Below, piece after piece: positions 17,157-26,428 of a stretch of 64,000 nucleotides of DNA. Under the pieces are notes generated by a model that had not been told where the DNA came from, did not search any database, and saw nothing but the letters and a program-made list of their open reading frames with translations. Every line of letters begins with the position of its first letter. Within the stretch, counting starts at the first letter, position 1. The position numbers were made by a program, and so were the translations under genes. This stretch comes from an uncultured Clostridia bacterium (GTDB lineage Bacteria > Bacillota > Clostridia > Oscillospirales > Acutalibacteraceae). Location: contig CAMHAH010000002.1 of the NCBI GenBank assembly GCA_946183365.1, forward strand, positions 1 through 64,000, read 5' to 3'.

Positions 17157-18548
17157 ATGTTTTTTCAAAAGCGCTCCGCTGTGAGCTTTGACGGTTATCT
17201 GAGAAAAAACGTCAAAGACGCGGTAAACGCCTCTGATGCAAATATACCTGAGAGAATACTTCAGGATGAAAGATTTGAAGGGATAACTCCCTTTGAAAAC
17301 AAGATCTGGCTCTCAAGTCCCACCATGCACGGCGACGAGCAGAAATGGGTCGATGAAGCTATTCAGACCAACTGGGTCAGCACCGTAGGTGCGAATATCA
17401 ACGAGATAGAGCATAAAGTAGCAGAGATGGTAGGCTGCAAGTACGCTGTAGCCCTCTCAGCGGGTACAGCGGCTCTGCATCTCGCCGTCAAGCTCTGTGC
17501 AGAGAAGCTGTACGGTCAGCCCGGCGCGGGTCACGGCTCTCTCGAGGGCAAAAAGGTATTCGCCTCGGATATGACCTTCGACGCTACCGTAAACCCGATC
17601 GCATATGAGGGCGGCGAGGCCGTATTCATCGATACGGAGTACGACACATGGAACATGGACCCGAAGGCGCTCGAAAAGGCGTTTGAGATCTATCCCGATG
17701 TAAGGCTGATAGTGGTGGCGCATCTTTACGGCACACCCGGAAAGATCGACGAGATCAAGGCTATCGCGGACAAGCATAACGCTTTGATCGTCGAGGACGC
17801 CGCCGAGTCTTTTTGCGCTACATACAAGGGCGCTCAGACAGGCCGCTTCGGCGACGTCGGCGTCCTTTCGTGGAACGGTAATAAGATAATCACCGGCAGC
17901 AGCGGCGGTATGCTGCTGACCGATAACGAGGAATGGGCGAACAAAGCCCGCAAGTGGTCTACTCAGAGTCGTGAGGACGCCGCTTGGTATCAGCATGAGG
18001 AGATCGGCTATAACTACCGTATGAGCAATATCGTTGCCGGCGTAGTAAGAGGCCAGCTCCCATATGCAAAAGAGCATTGCGCTCAGAAGAAGGCTATCTA
18101 CGAGAGATATAAAGAAGGTCTCAAGGATCTGCCCGTACAGATGAATCCGTATGACGGCAAGAACTCTGAGCCTAACTACTGGCTCTCTTGTCTGATGATC
18201 GATAAAGAGGCTATGGCTCCCACTGTAAGAGGCGAGAAAGAGGCCATGTATCAGACCAAGCCCGGCAAGAGCAGTCCTACAGAGATACTCGAGGCTTTTG
18301 CGGCGTTCAACGCTGAGGGCAGACCTATCTGGAAGCCCATGCATATGCAGCCTATATACAGAACCAATCCGTTTATAACAGCTACCGGCAGCGGAAGAGC
18401 GAGAAGCAACGCTTATATAGCTGAGAGCGGCATGGTAGACGTCGGCGCCGATATCTTTAACAGAGGCGTGTGTCTGCCCAGCGATAACAAGATGACGCCT
18501 GAGCAGCAGGATATCATCATCGATATCATACACAGGTGCTTCAGATAA
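17157..18548 (+). CDS. DegT/DnrJ/EryC1-type sugar aminotransferase
   Basis: A 463-residue PLP enzyme. After an unusual N-terminal extension of about 50 residues come IWLSSPTMHGDEQKWVDEAI, VALSAGTAALHLAVKL (phosphate loop), IVVAHLYGTPGKIDEI, ALIVEDAAESFCATYKG and WNGNKIITGSSGGML, which holds the Schiff-base lysine. These features match UDP-4-keto-sugar aminotransferases such as PglE. The product would be a 4-amino sugar nucleotide. The 4,6-dehydratase that should make its substrate is not in the window. GGGAGGGAAGG precedes the ATG. Confidence 0.92.
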   Translation: MFFQKRSAVSFDGYLRKNVKDAVNASDANIPERILQDERFEGITPFENKIWLSSPTMHGDEQKWVDEAIQTNWVSTVGANINEIEHKVAEMVGCKYAVALSAGTAALHLAVKLCAEKLYGQPGAGHGSLEGKKVFASDMTFDATVNPIAYEGGEAVFIDTEYDTWNMDPKALEKAFEIYPDVRLIVVAHLYGTPGKIDEIKAIADKHNALIVEDAAESFCATYKGAQTGRFGDVGVLSWNGNKIITGSSGGMLLTDNEEWANKARKWSTQSREDAAWYQHEEIGYNYRMSNIVAGVVRGQLPYAKEHCAQKKAIYERYKEGLKDLPVQMNPYDGKNSEPNYWLSCLMIDKEAMAPTVRGEKEAMYQTKPGKSSPTEILEAFAAFNAEGRPIWKPMHMQPIYRTNPFITATGSGRARSNAYIAESGMVDVGADIFNRGVCLPSDNKMTPEQQDIIIDIIHRCFR

Positions 18549-18586
18549 TCGCTGACGATAATCTAAACAAAACGACGGGTGAACAA

Positions 18587-19276
18587 ATGTATAAGGTAAA
18601 GCATAGTTTTTATCAAAAATATGTTAAACGGTTGTTTGATATTGTCCTGTGCTCGCTGGCTTTGATCATTCTTTCGCCGATCTATCTTATCATCGTGATC
18701 GGCATTAAGGTATCAAGTCCGGGCACGGTGCTTTATTACTCCGACAGAGCGGGGCTGAACGGCAAGCCGTTCCATTTTTATAAATTCAGGTCGATGCATC
18801 AGACAGACAATGATAAAAAGATGTTTGTCGCGGATCAGGACCGCGTATTCCCCTTCGGTAAGGTGATGCGCCGCTTAAAGCTTGACGAACTGCCCCAGCT
18901 GATAAACGTTATCAAGGGTGATATGAGCATCGTCGGCCCGAGACCTATGACGGTCGAAGGCGTAAAGAAGATATACGCCGGTAAATATGAGCCGATCAAA
19001 GCTGTCAGACCGGGGCTCACAAGCATCGCGAGCCTTTACGATTATCTGGTCGGCGATACGTATACCGACAACGATGAGTATATGAGGGTCGTGCTGCCGG
19101 TAAAGAAGGAGCTCGAGCTGCTGTATGTTGAGAAGCAGTCGTTCTTATATGACGCTCAGCTGGTTTGGCGCACGATAGTTGCCATTATACAGGTAGCCTT
19201 CGGCAAGAAGGACTTCAAAGAGATGAAGGAGCTCAGTGAGATCGACCCCGAGATACGGCGATTAACAGTTAAGTGA
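18587..19276 (+). CDS. Initiating sugar-1-phosphate transferase (undecaprenyl phosphate PGT)
   Basis: A 229-residue monotopic phosphoglycosyl transferase of the PglC/WcaJ catalytic-domain type. One N-terminal membrane segment is present (RLFDIVLCSLALIILSPIYL), followed by PGTVLYYSDRAGLNGKPFHF, YKFRSMHQ, the DE catalytic pair in LKLDELPQLINVIKGDMSIV and GPRPM, and VRPGLTSIASL. It moves a sugar phosphate onto undecaprenyl phosphate and so starts the repeat unit. ATG 18587 lies after the aminotransferase stop; the track start 18536 overlaps it. Confidence 0.93.
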   Translation: MYKVKHSFYQKYVKRLFDIVLCSLALIILSPIYLIIVIGIKVSSPGTVLYYSDRAGLNGKPFHFYKFRSMHQTDNDKKMFVADQDRVFPFGKVMRRLKLDELPQLINVIKGDMSIVGPRPMTVEGVKKIYAGKYEPIKAVRPGLTSIASLYDYLVGDTYTDNDEYMRVVLPVKKELELLYVEKQSFLYDAQLVWRTIVAIIQVAFGKKDFKEMKELSEIDPEIRRLTVK

Positions 19277-19292
19277 TTTGAAGGTTGTATAT

Positions 19293-20483
19293 ATGGAAGG
19301 TAAAACAAGTTTACCAAACTATAATAATATATCTGTTTTGATCTTCGGAGCCGGCGGCAGACAGACCCTGCCTATGTGCAGAGGTTTTTATAAGCTGGGC
19401 TGCAAGGTGACGGTCTATTGCTCACACAAAATGGATACCGGATATATGACGCGCTTCAAGCATAAAAAGATCCTGTTTGATGAGAACAATCCCTATGGCG
19501 AGGATTTTTATGAATTCGGAGCGCGCCTGATAAAGTCAGGGGATTTTGATCTGGTCGTTCCTATGGGCGACAAGACCGCGATGTTTTTGTCACAGAATAA
19601 AGAGGAGTTCTTGAAATACGCTAAAATCGCGGTGAACGACTGGGATGTATTCAGCAAGGTCATAGATAAATCGAAAACCATGCTTATCTGTGAGGAAAAC
19701 GACATACCCGCTCCGCGGACTTTGTACTCTGAGGATCCCGTAACAGAGATACGAGAAAAAGGACTTTCGTATCCGGTCGTAGTCAAGCCGAAAACCGGCG
19801 TCGGCTCCATCGGATTTAATATAGTAAAAGATGAAGAAAGACTAAAAAAGCTGCTCGAGGGTTATGATAACTCGAACGGACCCCTGCTGGTGCAGGAATA
19901 TATCGAACAGGGCGATCAGCCGCAGTACGGCGCTGAGTTCTTCAGAGACCGCGACGGTGTGATACGCTCAAAGCTTATATTCAAAAAACCCAGATGGTTC
20001 CCGCTTGACGGAGGATCTACCGTATGCGCTGTGTCAGTACATGACGATGAGATACTTGACTCCTGCACGAGGCTCTTAGACGCGCTGAACTGGGAAGGCA
20101 CGGCGAATTTCGACCTTGTCTGGGACGTAAAAGAGAAAAAAGCTAAGATACTTGAGATAAACCCGAGGGTCAGCGCGATAGTCAAGCTGTCGTTCGTAGT
20201 CGGTATCGACGTCGCGAGGCTGATGGTCGAAAACGCTATGGGTTATCCTGTCACCGATATGACCGAGTATGAGGATAACAAGCAGATTTCGTGCCTGCTC
20301 GTTGATTGTCTGTGGTTCGCGAAGTCAAAGGACCGTTTCAGGTCCAAGCCCTCATGGTTCGCCAGATGGAGAATCAAGGACACGATCTTCTCATGGGACG
20401 ATCCTATACCTACGATCGGCTTTATATATGAGAGCGTCAGCGGATACAAGTCGGCGATGAGCAAAAGAAAGAGAGTGGATTAA
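19293..20483 (+). CDS. ATP-grasp ligase (copy 1)
   Basis: A 396-residue enzyme. The N-terminal Rossmann-like part is VLIFGAGGRQTLPMCRGFYK. The ATP-grasp core has YPVVVKPKTGVGSIGFNIV (lysine and glycine loop), LLVQEYIEQGDQPQYGAEFF and AKILEINPRVSAIVKL (Mg ligands E and N). These enzymes form amide or thioester bonds from a carboxylate via an acyl phosphate. It is a paralogue of 21116-22306, of identical length, with a GNAT between them. In this locus it probably joins an amino acid or other acid to an amino sugar; the substrate is unknown. AAGG precedes ATG 19293. Confidence 0.85.
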   Translation: MEGKTSLPNYNNISVLIFGAGGRQTLPMCRGFYKLGCKVTVYCSHKMDTGYMTRFKHKKILFDENNPYGEDFYEFGARLIKSGDFDLVVPMGDKTAMFLSQNKEEFLKYAKIAVNDWDVFSKVIDKSKTMLICEENDIPAPRTLYSEDPVTEIREKGLSYPVVVKPKTGVGSIGFNIVKDEERLKKLLEGYDNSNGPLLVQEYIEQGDQPQYGAEFFRDRDGVIRSKLIFKKPRWFPLDGGSTVCAVSVHDDEILDSCTRLLDALNWEGTANFDLVWDVKEKKAKILEINPRVSAIVKLSFVVGIDVARLMVENAMGYPVTDMTEYEDNKQISCLLVDCLWFAKSKDRFRSKPSWFARWRIKDTIFSWDDPIPTIGFIYESVSGYKSAMSKRKRVD

Positions 20484-21074
20484 ATGAGCAAAGAATATAA
20501 CGATAATATCGTGATAATAGAAAAACCCGATAATATAAGCTATGAACAGATCCAGTCGCTGCTTCATTCGGCTCACGGAAGCAATAAGGAAAAGGGCATG
20601 AAATACGGCGTTGCAGATCAGTCCGTTGAAGAGCTCGAGAAAGAGTTGAGCAGAAACACGATTTGCTATGTCGCTATGGACGGAGAAAAGATGGTTGGAA
20701 CAATGTCCTTCAGATATGCCCGTAAACGCAAAGCGTTTTTGCATATAAACAGCATCTATATGCAGCTGCTCGGGGTATCACCCGACTGTAAAGGGCATCA
20801 TATCGCCGACAGGTTGTTTGACAGAGGTATTAAGGACGCTGAGGAAAAGGGCTATAAGATCTTTTACGGCTTTCCCGCAGAGGATAACTTGATCATTCAC
20901 CATATGTATTTAAAGCGCGGCTTTGTTAAGGCGAGTTATACCAAGTATCCGAGAAATAATTTCTTTTCGGTAGGATTTATCAGAACGCCTTATAAATTGG
21001 TAAACAAAGTATTAGCTTCACGGTATGAAGGAATAAGAAAGAAAGTCCGCGCCGAGCATAATCTCGATGATTAG
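20484..21074 (+). CDS. GNAT family N-acyltransferase
   Basis: A 196-residue protein with the GNAT core: AMDGEKMVGTMSFRYARKRK, then LHINSIYMQLLGVSPDCKGH (strand 4 and the acyl-CoA pyrophosphate loop, HHIADRLFDRG), then YGFPAEDNLIIHHMYLKRGF. It starts directly after the ATP-grasp stop and precedes the second ATP-grasp gene. In this setting it could acylate an amino sugar from an acyl-CoA or acyl-ACP. Substrate unknown. Confidence 0.85.
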   Translation: MSKEYNDNIVIIEKPDNISYEQIQSLLHSAHGSNKEKGMKYGVADQSVEELEKELSRNTICYVAMDGEKMVGTMSFRYARKRKAFLHINSIYMQLLGVSPDCKGHHIADRLFDRGIKDAEEKGYKIFYGFPAEDNLIIHHMYLKRGFVKASYTKYPRNNFFSVGFIRTPYKLVNKVLASRYEGIRKKVRAEHNLDD

Positions 21075-21115
21075 TCGCTTGTTGATCGAGCCACGATATA
21101 GTACGGAGGAAGTAT

Positions 21116-22306
21116 ATGAAAAAAGAAAAGAACTTAAAATATAAGGGCATAAAAGTATTCTTACTCGATGTCTCTGGACGTCAGGCGGTACCGATTGCAA
21201 AGGGTTTCGCTGAGCTGGGCTGCGAGGTGACTGCTTACGGACACTCTAAGCTGAACCCCGGTTACCTCACAAAATATACAACTCACAATATACTTTTTGA
21301 CAGAGATAACCCCGATAAAGAGAACTTTTATGAATATGCCGCTCATAAGATAAGAGATAATAAGTACGATATCGTTATTCCGCTCAGGGATAAAGCCGCG
21401 ATATATCTATCTAAGAATAAAAGAGAACTTGAGCAGTACGCTCATATCGCGGTAAATTACTGGGAGATCATGCAGTACGCTTCTGACAAGGCTCTTACCA
21501 TGGAGGCTTGCGAGGAGTTGGGCATACCTGCTCCGCGAACCGTATCCGGAGATAATATTTTAGAGCAGGTCGACGCAAAGGGACTGCAGTTTCCTCTGGT
21601 TGTGAAGCCGAGAACTGCCGGCGGCTCGGTAGGATTCAGCATTATCAAATCCAGAGAGAGTCTGGAGGCTTATGTCAACAGTTACGATAATAGAAACGGG
21701 CCTATCTTGTGTCAGGAATATATCGAGCAGGGCGACGCACCCCAGTACAGGGCGGACTTTTTCAGAGACAGAGACGGTAATTTCAAGGCGGCTATCGTAG
21801 GCAAGAACACCCGCTGGTATCCGCTCGATGGCGGCTTCGGTATATTCGCTGTGACTCTGCATGACGACGAGATCATCAAAAACGGCAAGAAGCTGCTCGA
21901 CAGGATCGGTTGGAACGGCTACGCCAATATAGATATGGTTTGGGATTCGAGAGAGAACAAGGCAAAGATCATAGAGATCAATGGCAGAACCGGCGCAACC
22001 ATACTGCTTGACTATGTTGCCGATATAAATATGTCGCAGCTCATCCTTGAAAACGAGATGGGTTATCCCGTAACCGATATGCTTGATTATGAAGATAACT
22101 GCAGGACTTCCTGTTTCTTTATAGATATTCTCTGGTTCCTTAAATCAAAGAACCGCTTCAAAGCCGATCCCTCGTGGTTCGACCGCAGGGGCGCAAAGGA
22201 CGCGATCTTTCAGTGGTCAGATCCCAAGCCTGGTTTTGGATATCTGATACAAGGGCTTCAGAATATCAAAAAAGGCAATGCCAGAAGAAAGAGATTTGAA
22301 CCTTAA
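21116..22306 (+). CDS. ATP-grasp ligase (copy 2)
   Basis: A 396-residue paralogue of 19293-20483 with the same order of motifs: LDVSGRQAVPIAKGFAELGC, FPLVVKPRTAGGSVGFSIIK, ILCQEYIEQGDAPQYRADFF and AKIIEINGRTGATILLDYV. The conserved C-terminal block (NEMGYPVTDMLDYEDNCRTS) is shared with copy 1, so the two arose by duplication around or before the GNAT insertion. ACGGAGGAAG precedes the ATG. The two copies probably use different acids or sugars. Confidence 0.85.
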   Translation: MKKEKNLKYKGIKVFLLDVSGRQAVPIAKGFAELGCEVTAYGHSKLNPGYLTKYTTHNILFDRDNPDKENFYEYAAHKIRDNKYDIVIPLRDKAAIYLSKNKRELEQYAHIAVNYWEIMQYASDKALTMEACEELGIPAPRTVSGDNILEQVDAKGLQFPLVVKPRTAGGSVGFSIIKSRESLEAYVNSYDNRNGPILCQEYIEQGDAPQYRADFFRDRDGNFKAAIVGKNTRWYPLDGGFGIFAVTLHDDEIIKNGKKLLDRIGWNGYANIDMVWDSRENKAKIIEINGRTGATILLDYVADINMSQLILENEMGYPVTDMLDYEDNCRTSCFFIDILWFLKSKNRFKADPSWFDRRGAKDAIFQWSDPKPGFGYLIQGLQNIKKGNARRKRFEP

Positions 22307-22427
22307 ATAATCCGATGCGAAGCGCAAGAGGATAGAGGATTGATACACCGCAGACAAATGTCTGAAAGCGATGCGGAAGGCTGTGAAAAATACATTTCAG
22401 CGTGTTATCACGCGGAAAGAGGAACAG

Positions 22428-23114
22428 ATGAAGATTTTAGTATTCGCGCCCCATCCCGACGATGAGATTCTGGGATGCGGAGGAACTATGGCGAGATATA
22501 TCGCTCAGGGAGCCGAGGTCACGGTATGTATCGTGACCAGCCCTAAGCCTCCGGTATATAACAATACAAAAGCCGTTGAGAACGGCTGGCCGCACATGAT
22601 ATATCCTCAGGCAAAGGCGGCGCATGAGCTGATGGGGATAAAGGAAACGGTCTATCTGCAGTTCCCCTGTGTCCTGCTCGAGAATGAGCCGCGTCATATT
22701 GTGAACGGCAAGATAGGCGAGCTGATCCAGAGGGTCGAACCCGATATCGTGTTCATCCCGCATTTCGGCGATATGCAGAAGGATCACGCTATCGTAGCCG
22801 AGGCGGTCATGGTAGCGGTAAGACCTAAATATAAGCACGTTCCGAGGTATGTTTATTCATATGAGTGCCTCTCGGAGACCGAGTGGAACATACCTCACGC
22901 TTCAAATATGTTTATCCCCAATACCTTTGTTGATATAACCGACTATCTGCAAAAGAAGCTCGACGCTATGTCGTGCTTTACATCTCAGTTAGGGGATTTC
23001 CCCGATCCGCGCTCGCTTGAGGCGGTCGAGGCTCTGGCTAAGCTCAGAGGTTCAACATCAGGCTTCAAGGCGGCTGAGGCGTTCGCGCTTATACGCGAGT
23101 ACAGGGGGATGTAA
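22428..23114 (+). CDS. PIG-L/LmbE-family N-deacetylase
   Basis: A 228-residue zinc-dependent deacetylase. The metal motif is FAPHPDDEILGCGGTMARY at the N terminus, and the second signature is VFIPHFGDMQKDHAIVAEA. Relatives remove acetyl groups from GlcNAc-type sugars (for example in bacillithiol or GPI biosynthesis). Here it would free an amine for re-acylation by the neighbouring transferases. ATG 22428 follows AAAGAGGAAC; the track start 22371 has no ribosome site. About 120 bases without a gene precede it. Confidence 0.9.
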   Translation: MKILVFAPHPDDEILGCGGTMARYIAQGAEVTVCIVTSPKPPVYNNTKAVENGWPHMIYPQAKAAHELMGIKETVYLQFPCVLLENEPRHIVNGKIGELIQRVEPDIVFIPHFGDMQKDHAIVAEAVMVAVRPKYKHVPRYVYSYECLSETEWNIPHASNMFIPNTFVDITDYLQKKLDAMSCFTSQLGDFPDPRSLEAVEALAKLRGSTSGFKAAEAFALIREYRGM

Positions 23115-23115
23115 G

Positions 23116-23763
23116 ATGAAAAACATTGTTTTGTACGGCGCGAGCGGCTTCGGAAGAGAGGTCGCGCATATAATAGAGCGCATCAATAAAGTCAGCCCTA
23201 CATATAACCTGCTCGGATTTCTCGACGACGGCGACGGCTTTGATGAAAGTACAGATATCAACGGATATCCGTGGCTCGGTAAGGGCGACTGGATACTTGA
23301 GCATAAGGACGACTGCGTTTGTACCTGCACCATAGGTTTCCCTAAAGTCAAGGCGGCGATACAGCGCAGACTTACCGAACAGGGAGTAAGGTTTGAGACT
23401 CTTATTACTCCGGGAGCTGTTATCGGTCCCTATACTGTTATCGGCAGTGGCTGCGTTATTTACGGAAAGGTCGGAATCTCGGTAAACTGCGTCATCGGCG
23501 ACGGAGTTCTGCTCAATACGGGAGTCCTGCTGGGACATGACGACGTTATCGGTGACTATACCACCATCATGACAGGCACCGCTGTAAGCGGATGCTGTAA
23601 GATAGGCTCGCAGGTAAATATAGGCGGCCACGCATATATCATACCCGGCAAGAAGGTCGGAGATAACGCCACGATCGCCGCGGGAAGCGTGGTATTCACC
23701 AATGTTAAAGCCGGCTCTACAGTACTCGGCAATCCCGCAAAAAGAATGAAGGAATTGGAGTAA
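23116..23763 (+). CDS. PglD/NeuD-like sugar N/O-acyltransferase
   Basis: A 215-residue left-handed beta-helix acyltransferase. The N-terminal Rossmann-like domain begins NIVLYGASGFGREVAHIIER. Hexapeptide repeats follow from about residue 95 (ITPGAVIGPYTVIGSGCVIY, then NCVIGDGVLLNTGVLLGHDD). They include the catalytic His in LLGHDDVIGDY and end with AGSVVFTNVKAGSTVLGNPAKR. Relatives acetylate the 4-amino group of bacillosamine, which fits the aminotransferase in this locus. It starts one base after the PIG-L stop; the track start 23017 is too long. Confidence 0.9.
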   Translation: MKNIVLYGASGFGREVAHIIERINKVSPTYNLLGFLDDGDGFDESTDINGYPWLGKGDWILEHKDDCVCTCTIGFPKVKAAIQRRLTEQGVRFETLITPGAVIGPYTVIGSGCVIYGKVGISVNCVIGDGVLLNTGVLLGHDDVIGDYTTIMTGTAVSGCCKIGSQVNIGGHAYIIPGKKVGDNATIAAGSVVFTNVKAGSTVLGNPAKRMKELE

Positions 23764-23768
23764 ATAGA

Positions 23769-24701
23769 ATGAAAACAGCATTTTTGTTTTCAGGTCAGGG
23801 CGCTCAGTACCCCGGCATGATGAAGGAAATATATGACACCGAGCCCGCCGCTAAAGAGGTTTTTGACGCGGCTGAAAAGGCTCTCGGCAGAGATATCTCT
23901 GCCTTGTGTTTTGAGGGAACTCAGGAGGAGTTGAACCTTACCCATAACACTCAGCCCTGTGTGCTTGCCGCCGATCTGGCTGCTGCTGCGGCTTTGAGGG
24001 CGCACGGGATAGAGCCCGACGCTGTCGCCGGCTTCTCGCTCGGAGAATACGCCGCGCTTACCTTTGCGGGAGCTATCCCTATGGACGAGGTGTTCCCGAT
24101 GATCCAGCTCAGAGCCGACGCCATGCAGGAGGCTGTTCCCGCGGGCGAGGGCGCTATGGCAGCGTTCATCGGCGCTCCCGCCGATGAGGTCGAAGAGCTC
24201 TGCGCGCAGGTAAAGGGCGGTTATGTTATACCGGCGAACTACAACAGCCCCGTACAGACGGTCATATCCGGCGAGGCCGCGGCTGTAGACGAGGCTATCG
24301 CTCTCGGAGTTGAAAAGGGTCTCAGATGTATGAAGCTGGCTGTCAGCGCTCCGTTCCACTGCGCTATGATGAAGCCCGCCGCAGAAAAGCTCGGCGAGCT
24401 TTTTGAGACCAAGAGTTTTTCTGCCCCCGAGATACCCGTTTATATGAATGTGAACGGCGAGCCCGCAGGCTCTGCGTCAGACATCCCCGGGCTGCTCGTC
24501 AAGCAGGCCATGAGTTCCGTTCAATGGGTCAAAACATTAGAGAATATGCGCGACAGCGGTATAGACACCTTTATCGAGTGCGGTCCCGGAAAAACCCTGT
24601 CGGGTCTTGTGAAAAAGACCTTGAAGGGTGTAAAGATCTGCCGCGTTGAGAATATAAAAACACTCGAGAGCACCTTAGAGGCTCTGAGTGAAGAGCAATA
24701 A
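23769..24701 (+). CDS. fabD: Malonyl-CoA:ACP transacylase
   Basis: A 310-residue FabD. FLFSGQGAQYPGM opens the protein, the nucleophile is Ser90 in GFSLGEYAAL (GxSxG), the catalytic His lies in SAPFHCAMMKPAA, and the arginine that selects malonyl is in QLRADAMQ. It loads malonyl from CoA onto ACP. Here it stands inside a glycan locus and next to ACP, KASIII and SDR genes rather than in a complete fatty-acid operon. GGAGTAAATAG precedes the ATG. Confidence 0.95.
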   Translation: MKTAFLFSGQGAQYPGMMKEIYDTEPAAKEVFDAAEKALGRDISALCFEGTQEELNLTHNTQPCVLAADLAAAAALRAHGIEPDAVAGFSLGEYAALTFAGAIPMDEVFPMIQLRADAMQEAVPAGEGAMAAFIGAPADEVEELCAQVKGGYVIPANYNSPVQTVISGEAAAVDEAIALGVEKGLRCMKLAVSAPFHCAMMKPAAEKLGELFETKSFSAPEIPVYMNVNGEPAGSASDIPGLLVKQAMSSVQWVKTLENMRDSGIDTFIECGPGKTLSGLVKKTLKGVKICRVENIKTLESTLEALSEEQ

Positions 24702-25321
24702 TGAAAATAAAAGCGTACAGCTCTGATCTTCTCTCATCCAATATGTATGTCATCTCTGAAAACGGTCACGCGGTAGTGATCGACCCGTTCAGAGATATCA
24801 CAAAGGGAGAGGGGCTTACAATAGACCTGATGATGGTCACGCATGAGCATTATGACCACATCTCGGGCGTGAACGCATGGAAAGAGGCTTATAACGCGCC
24901 TCTCTTGTGCAGCGAGGCGTGCGCCGCCAACCTCGGCGATACGGTCAAGAACCAGTCAAGGCACTTCGATGTTTTCTGTGAGCTTCAGTCGTGGATAAAG
25001 CAGGACAAGCCCGTAGATACCGAGCCTGATTATACTTGTAAGGCCGATATGACCTTTAATGATAAAACAGAATTTGAATGGCAGGGTCATGTGTTCAGAT
25101 TATATGAGATACCCGGTCACTCTCAGGGCAGTATCGGTATATATCTGGACGATGAGAATTTCTTCTCGGGCGACAGCCTGCTTGAAGGAAAAGAGACCGA
25201 GCTCAGACTTCCGGGAGGAAGCCGAAAGCAATGGAAGGAGCTCGGCGAGCCGCGTATCAAGGCGGTTCCCCCGGGCACGGTGATATTCCCCGGACATTTC
25301 AACAGCTTTTTGAAGGAGTAG
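24701..25321 (+). CDS. Metallo-beta-lactamase-fold hydrolase
   Basis: A 206-residue MBL-fold protein with all zinc ligands: HEHYDH (residues 48-53), PGHSQGS, SGDSLLEG and FPGHF. It is glyoxalase-II-like in size. Its start overlaps the FabD stop by one base (TAATG), so it is coupled to the acyl module. In polyketide systems MBL-fold enzymes can act as ACP thioesterases; a thioesterase or editing role here is inference. Confidence 0.85.
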   Translation: MKIKAYSSDLLSSNMYVISENGHAVVIDPFRDITKGEGLTIDLMMVTHEHYDHISGVNAWKEAYNAPLLCSEACAANLGDTVKNQSRHFDVFCELQSWIKQDKPVDTEPDYTCKADMTFNDKTEFEWQGHVFRLYEIPGHSQGSIGIYLDDENFFSGDSLLEGKETELRLPGGSRKQWKELGEPRIKAVPPGTVIFPGHFNSFLKE

Positions 25322-25326
25322 ATACT

Positions 25327-26415
25327 ATGTCGTTTTTTAAAAGCAACGGTATCGGTATCGCAGGTATCGCCTGCGCCGTACCTAAGAATAACGTTACGGT
25401 AGACAGCTTCACGCCTGTATTCGGTGAGGAGGTCACCTCTAAATTCACTGCCGGTACCGGTATCAAGGCTATGTATAAGGCTCTGCCCGAGCAGACCGCG
25501 AGCGATCTGGGTGTAGCGGCGGCTGAGAACCTTCTCTCAAAGCTCGATATAGATAAGAACGAGATCGGCGCTATGCTGATGGTCACACAGTCTCCCGATT
25601 ACCGCAGACCCTCAAGCGCGAGCATTGTTCAAAAGCGCCTCGGATTGCCGATAAGCTGCTCTTGTATGGAGATTAACTTAGGCTGCTCCGGTTTTATCTA
25701 CGGTATACAGACCGCGATGTCGCTGATGAACAGCTCTGATATGAAATACGCTCTGCTCGTTATGGGCGAGACCGCCTCAAAGCTGGTTGACCCCAAGGAT
25801 AAGTCGATCGTTATGATGTACGGCGACGCAGGCGCGGCTGTCCTGCTCGAAAGACAGGCTGACGCGAAGACGACAACTCTGCTACGCTCGGACGGCGACC
25901 GCTTCAAGGCGATCGTACTGCCCGCGGGAGGCTTCCGTGATATGACGCCCACCCACGAGAGGTTCATGTGCAGCGACGGTATCGAGCGCTCTCTGTATGA
26001 CATCTTCATGGACGGCACCTCGGTATTCTCTTTCTCGATCACAGACGTGCCTCAGGCTCTCAAGGATTATCTTGAAAAGACAGAAACTACCGCCGAGGAT
26101 TACGACGCGTTCGTATTCCATCAGGCTAACCAGTTCATCATAAAACAGCTGATAAGAAAGATGAAACTGCCCAAAGACAGCGTGCCGATCTCTCTCGACC
26201 GTTTCGGCAACACCGGCGGCATTTCCATACCGCTTACGCTCTGCGACGCTTACGGCGACAAGAACGAGGGCAAGAAGAACGCGCTGATGTGCGGCTTCGG
26301 TATAGGATTATCGTGGGGCGTCACAAACGCCGTTATAGATTTCGACAAGGTATTCCCGATAATCGAGACCGACGATTATTATAAAGAGGGTAAAATAACC
26401 CCTGAGATGCTTTGA
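25327..26415 (+). CDS. 3-oxoacyl-ACP synthase III family protein (KASIII, copy 1)
   Basis: A 362-residue thiolase-fold condensing enzyme. The triad is complete: Cys120 in MEINLGCSGFIYG, His in VFHQANQFIIKQL, and Asn in RFGNTGGISIPLTL. It would condense an acyl-CoA starter with malonyl-ACP to give a 3-ketoacyl-ACP. ATG 25327 follows GAAGGAG; the track start 25231 overlaps the hydrolase. Some KASIII relatives act as O- or N-acyltransferases instead, so direct transfer to sugar is an alternative. It is paralogous to 27202-28287. Confidence 0.92.
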   Translation: MSFFKSNGIGIAGIACAVPKNNVTVDSFTPVFGEEVTSKFTAGTGIKAMYKALPEQTASDLGVAAAENLLSKLDIDKNEIGAMLMVTQSPDYRRPSSASIVQKRLGLPISCSCMEINLGCSGFIYGIQTAMSLMNSSDMKYALLVMGETASKLVDPKDKSIVMMYGDAGAAVLLERQADAKTTTLLRSDGDRFKAIVLPAGGFRDMTPTHERFMCSDGIERSLYDIFMDGTSVFSFSITDVPQALKDYLEKTETTAEDYDAFVFHQANQFIIKQLIRKMKLPKDSVPISLDRFGNTGGISIPLTLCDAYGDKNEGKKNALMCGFGIGLSWGVTNAVIDFDKVFPIIETDDYYKEGKITPEML

Positions 26416-26428
26416 GAAGGAGACGACT

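Noticed and set aside
17457-18533. Long minus-strand ORF (358 codons) under the aminotransferase gene
   Set aside because: Complete overlap with a well-supported PLP enzyme; codon structure belongs to the + strand.
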